Below are positions 6,090 to 8,377 of a DNA stretch of 8,377 nt, piece after piece. The DNA is from an uncultured Methylococcaceae bacterium. Its GTDB lineage: Bacteria; Pseudomonadota; Gammaproteobacteria; Methylococcales; Methylomonadaceae. Location of the stretch: NCBI GenBank assembly GCA_903839795.1, contig CAIMDR010000694.1, positions 1 to 8,377 of the forward strand, in the 5' to 3' direction. The notes beneath the pieces are model-generated. The model was not told where the DNA came from. It saw only the letters and a list, made by a program, of their open reading frames with translations, and did no database searches. The position numbers were made by a program, and so were the translations under genes. How positions within the stretch are numbered: position 1 is the first letter of the stretch; the number at the start of each line of letters is the position of its first letter.

Positions 6090-6479
6090 ATGATCGCTAT
6101 AGTAGACGATACTACAGAAATAGCCGATGCGCTTGTTGATTGGTTCAGTTTGCTCGGTCGCGATGCAACGGCTCTTTATTCAGCTGAAAATTTGCTGGAG
6201 TGGTTGCAAGATAGTCAGGCCAAATCGGGCGACGATCCGGTTAATACAGGTAATCTTCTGGATGCAGCCATTCTCGATATTAACCTTCCCGGTATAAACG
6301 GAATAGAGCTGGCTCATAAGTTGCGGCTGAAATTTCCTGACTTGCCACTGTTATTAATTTCGGCCTTGCGGCATGATGAAGTCGAAAGTCTAGGCCCCCT
6401 GCCCGTGGGCGTCTCTTTTCTAAGGAAACCTTTTGATCTAACCGTGATTGAAAGCTTTTTGTTTAAAAAGCCGGATTAA
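6090..6479 (+). CDS. Stand-alone response regulator receiver protein
   Basis: This is a 129-residue single receiver domain with no output domain. The acidic pair Asp6-Asp7, the phospho-acceptor Asp63 (AAILDINLPG), Ser91 in the Thr/Ser switch position (LLISA) and Lys113 (FLRKPFD) are all present, so it should be phosphorylatable. A 20-residue loop before Asp63 (about residues 41-57, QDSQAKSGDD and on) is longer than usual. The KPFD ending resembles receivers of the FixJ and NtrC groups, but the protein stops there. A good AAGGA ribosome-binding site (6078-6082) sits 7 bases before the ATG. The histidine kinase gene follows after 13 bases and is the obvious partner. As with other single-domain regulators, it would act by protein contact or phosphotransfer rather than by binding DNA. 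Confidence 0.9.
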   Translation: MIAIVDDTTEIADALVDWFSLLGRDATALYSAENLLEWLQDSQAKSGDDPVNTGNLLDAAILDINLPGINGIELAHKLRLKFPDLPLLLISALRHDEVESLGPLPVGVSFLRKPFDLTVIESFLFKKPD

Positions 6480-6492
6480 TTCAGTATTCAAC

Positions 6493-7914
6493 GTGTCTTT
6501 TAACAACTTAAACACTCCCTCGCTTTTTATTGTAGTTGGTTTGCTATACCTGACAATACCCATTATGACCTGGATTGTATTGAGAGGAAATCGCTCACGC
6601 CCGGTTACGTTTTGGTGCGTTGGCAGTTTATTGTTCGGTAGCGGATTATTGTTGGTTGGTTTGCGCGGGAGTATCCCCGAATGGGTAACCTTACCCGCAG
6701 CCAATTTATTGGTATTTATTGGATACCTGTTGCATATTCAGGCATTGCGCCTGGAGTTTGCGACGCCCTGGCGGTTGATTTGGATGGTCGCAGCCTCTTT
6801 GGCTTTTGTTTCGGTTTTTGAAGGTATCCGACTGGGCTTGGGGGATATTTTATTACGCTTACAATTTATTAGCCTGTTATATGGTCTTATGAGCTTGCTC
6901 TTAGGTAGTCTGGCATGGCGCATCGGGCGGCTTTATAATAGTTCTAACGCTTATTTTGTCTTCGTAATTTGTGCGCTGGGTTTCTTGGGTTTTCAGGCTC
7001 GTTTTATCGAATTGATTAATAATGGAAATAATGGGGTTACTCCCGATGTGATGGCCACCAGTATTATCACGGCTCAAGGGGCTGTCATTGGCGTATTGTG
7101 TTCAATCGGCACTCATTTCGGTTATATTGGCATGTCGCTTGATCGTTTAATTCGTAGTGAAACCGCCATAAAAACAGCCAAGCTAGTTGCCATAAATCAG
7201 AGCCAGGAAGTTATTGCCAGACTGGATCGTCAACGTAGTTTAGGCGCCATGTCTGCTTCGCTGGGTCATGAGATCAACCAGCCCTTAACGGCTATTCTGG
7301 CAAATGCCCAAATAGCGAAACGCGGTATTGATCAAGAGCTATTCAAGCCGTCTCAAATAGAAGCGCTTCTTGATAAAATTATACACAATACCCACCGCGC
7401 AAATTTAATCATTGAAAAAATTCGTGGCTTTATCAGGCCCGCATCTTTAGAGCGTCGTTCCATTGATCTGGGTGAAATAGTGCGTGAAACGGCTCTTTTT
7501 GTTAAAGATAACGCATTTGTTCATAAAGTTGATTTTATTTTTTCTATTGACGGGAAGCCATTGTTGGTTTTAGGCGATGCCATTCAACTTTCACAGGTAT
7601 TGCTTAATTTATATCGCAATGCAATAGAAGTGTTACAGCACGAGAAGCAACGAAAACTTTATATTTCAGTGTATCCTGGAGAAAACGAGATAGTAACCAC
7701 GGTACGCGATACCGGTCCCGGTCTGACTGACGAGGCCTTGACGCGAATCGGTGAGTCTTTCTATTCTACAAAAGAGGATGGCTTGGGTTTGGGCTTGTCA
7801 ATTTCAAAGAGTATTATTGAGCAACACGGTGGGCAAGTTATCATTAGTAATGCTGAAGAGGGTGGTGCGTGTTTTAAAATTCGCTTGCCTGCGCACTCTC
7901 ATCTTTTAACGTAA
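6493..7914 (+). CDS. Multi-pass membrane sensor histidine kinase
   Basis: This 473-residue protein has about seven hydrophobic segments in its first ~215 residues (roughly 12-31, 39-56, 68-84, 95-111, 123-142, 153-170 and 190-213). A linker and a HisKA dimerisation domain follow, with the phospho-accepting His259 in SLGHEINQPLTAI. The ATPase domain has Asn376 in the N box (NLYRNAIEVL), Asp406 in DTGPGL and GLGLGLSIS at about 430-438. The HEINQPL-type H box is like that of FixL/DctB-type kinases. The signal must be sensed by the membrane region, which has no large external domain. The GTG at 6493 is chosen because it follows the regulator stop by 13 bases and gives a short N-terminus before the first segment. 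A TTG at 6448 would overlap the regulator, and neither has a clear ribosome-binding site. All catalytic motifs are intact. Confidence 0.92.
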   Translation: MSFNNLNTPSLFIVVGLLYLTIPIMTWIVLRGNRSRPVTFWCVGSLLFGSGLLLVGLRGSIPEWVTLPAANLLVFIGYLLHIQALRLEFATPWRLIWMVAASLAFVSVFEGIRLGLGDILLRLQFISLLYGLMSLLLGSLAWRIGRLYNSSNAYFVFVICALGFLGFQARFIELINNGNNGVTPDVMATSIITAQGAVIGVLCSIGTHFGYIGMSLDRLIRSETAIKTAKLVAINQSQEVIARLDRQRSLGAMSASLGHEINQPLTAILANAQIAKRGIDQELFKPSQIEALLDKIIHNTHRANLIIEKIRGFIRPASLERRSIDLGEIVRETALFVKDNAFVHKVDFIFSIDGKPLLVLGDAIQLSQVLLNLYRNAIEVLQHEKQRKLYISVYPGENEIVTTVRDTGPGLTDEALTRIGESFYSTKEDGLGLGLSISKSIIEQHGGQVIISNAEEGGACFKIRLPAHSHLLT

Positions 7915-8238
7915 GGGCTGCTTTGACCTTAACCGATAAGATCAAGCTATTATCAATATAAAAACATATTTATGTTGGTTTTAGTACAGTATTTTTATAT
8001 TCTATTTGATTGTTTTTTCCTTGGATGTATTGTTTTTTTAGTTATAATACAAACACTTTTTTTATTTTAATAATAAATCTCTCCTGTTAACCGACTTTAG
8101 TCAAAGAAGTGTGCTTTGCTATTCTTGTATTGTCGGGTATTTATAAAATTACTTGGCGAAAGACGAAATGCCTACAGCCAATAATACATTGTAAAAAGCA
8201 TTCGTTTTTAGGCATCCTTCATAGAGGCTCAAAAGTAG

Positions 8239-8267
8239 TTGACTCTTTTTTTATCACAAAAAATGAT
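8239..8267 (+). promoter_or_regulatory. Candidate sigma-70 promoter reading out of the window
   Basis: TTGACT at 8239-8244 (5 of 6) and AATGAT at 8262-8267 (4 of 6) have the ideal 17-base spacing. A transcript would start near 8274 and run past the window end without meeting an ORF, so it would have a leader of at least 100 bases. Confidence 0.35.
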
Positions 8268-8363
8268 GATAATAATTTCTGATTATACCGGATTATGGGG
8301 GGCACCTAAAATCCTTGAGTGAAGCGGAAATCAATAGATTTTCCAACCAATTCTCGCTATAGG

Positions 8364-8377
8364 CAAAGCCATTAAGT
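8364..8377 (+). repeat. Possible partial second copy of the MITE-like terminal repeat
   Basis: The last 14 bases, caaagccattaagt, match the first 14 bases of each terminal repeat of the 5728-5989 element at 12 positions. The orientation is that of the left end. The window stops here, so whether a full copy follows cannot be seen. Confidence 0.35.

Larger units (their letters stand above)
7915..8377. other. AT-rich intergenic region with no supported gene
   Basis: No ORF of useful length was found on either strand across these 463 bases. Positions about 7955-8095 are very AT-rich with several T runs and a lone TATAAT (8043-8048) lacking a good -35 box. A gact-tt-agtc dyad lies near 8093-8102. 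Further on are a small set of competing hairpins (8163-8215), a candidate promoter (8239-8267) and a terminal-repeat-like sequence at the window edge. It is probably the end of the kinase operon plus the leader of a gene beyond the window. No clear terminator follows the kinase gene. Confidence 0.6.

Noticed and set aside
6448..6492. Start of the histidine kinase at TTG 6448
   Set aside because: It would overlap the regulator by 32 bases and add a non-hydrophobic stretch that is read from the regulator's own coding end; the GTG at 6493 fits better.
7935..7954. Terminator after the kinase gene (gataa/ttatc stem)
   Set aside because: The stem is only 5 AT-rich pairs with a 10-base loop and no T run follows directly.
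8319..8375. Short GTG-initiated reading frame at the window end
   Set aside because: It is only 18 codons, lacks a ribosome-binding site and overlaps the repeat-like edge.
8358..8377. Possible beginning of a c-di-GMP-I (GEMM) riboswitch, from the ataggcaaagcc stretch
   Set aside because: Only about 20 bases are visible and the second conserved half would lie outside the window. An extra G interrupts the usual GGCAAAC, and the same bases match the element's terminal repeat better. The candidate promoter upstream keeps it worth checking once more sequence is available.

Overview
The window looks like a chromosomal segment of a gammaproteobacterium with moderate to low GC. UvrC and PgsA are of the gammaproteobacterial type and sit in the usual uvrC-pgsA order. 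The mix of a membrane-bound c-type cytochrome, a NhaD-type antiporter and abundant small palindromic repeats would suit an aquatic methanotroph-like lineage (Methylococcales). That last placement is an impression, not something the sequence proves.

Layout, all genes on the + strand. (1) Positions 3-494: the 3' part of a gene for a membrane protein with a CxxCH heme-c motif and three membrane segments; its start lies outside the window. (2) 678-2318: a NhaD-family Na+/H+ antiporter-like protein that lacks two of the family's key polar residues. (3) 2392-4786: uvrC (nucleotide excision repair) overlapping pgsA (phosphatidylglycerol-phosphate synthase), closed by two hairpin terminators in tandem. 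(4) 4914-5725: a TetR-family repressor followed closely by a 61-residue protein with a probable zinc site. (5) 5728-5989: a gene-free, strongly palindromic block, read here as a MITE-like element with 18-base terminal inverted repeats, an inner 25-base inverted repeat and a REP-like palindrome at its core. (6) 6090-7914: a two-component pair, a stand-alone receiver and a multi-pass membrane histidine kinase, behind a recognisable promoter. (7) 7915-8377: an AT-rich gene-free stretch holding a candidate promoter. Its last 14 bases resemble the terminal repeat of the element in (5).

No complete new multi-gene system is evident. The points most worth a second look are the NhaD homologue with Asn in place of the conserved Asp of the DN pair and Ala in place of a conserved Ser, the nested repeat element with a possible second copy at the window end, and the receiver-only response regulator paired with a seven-segment membrane kinase.
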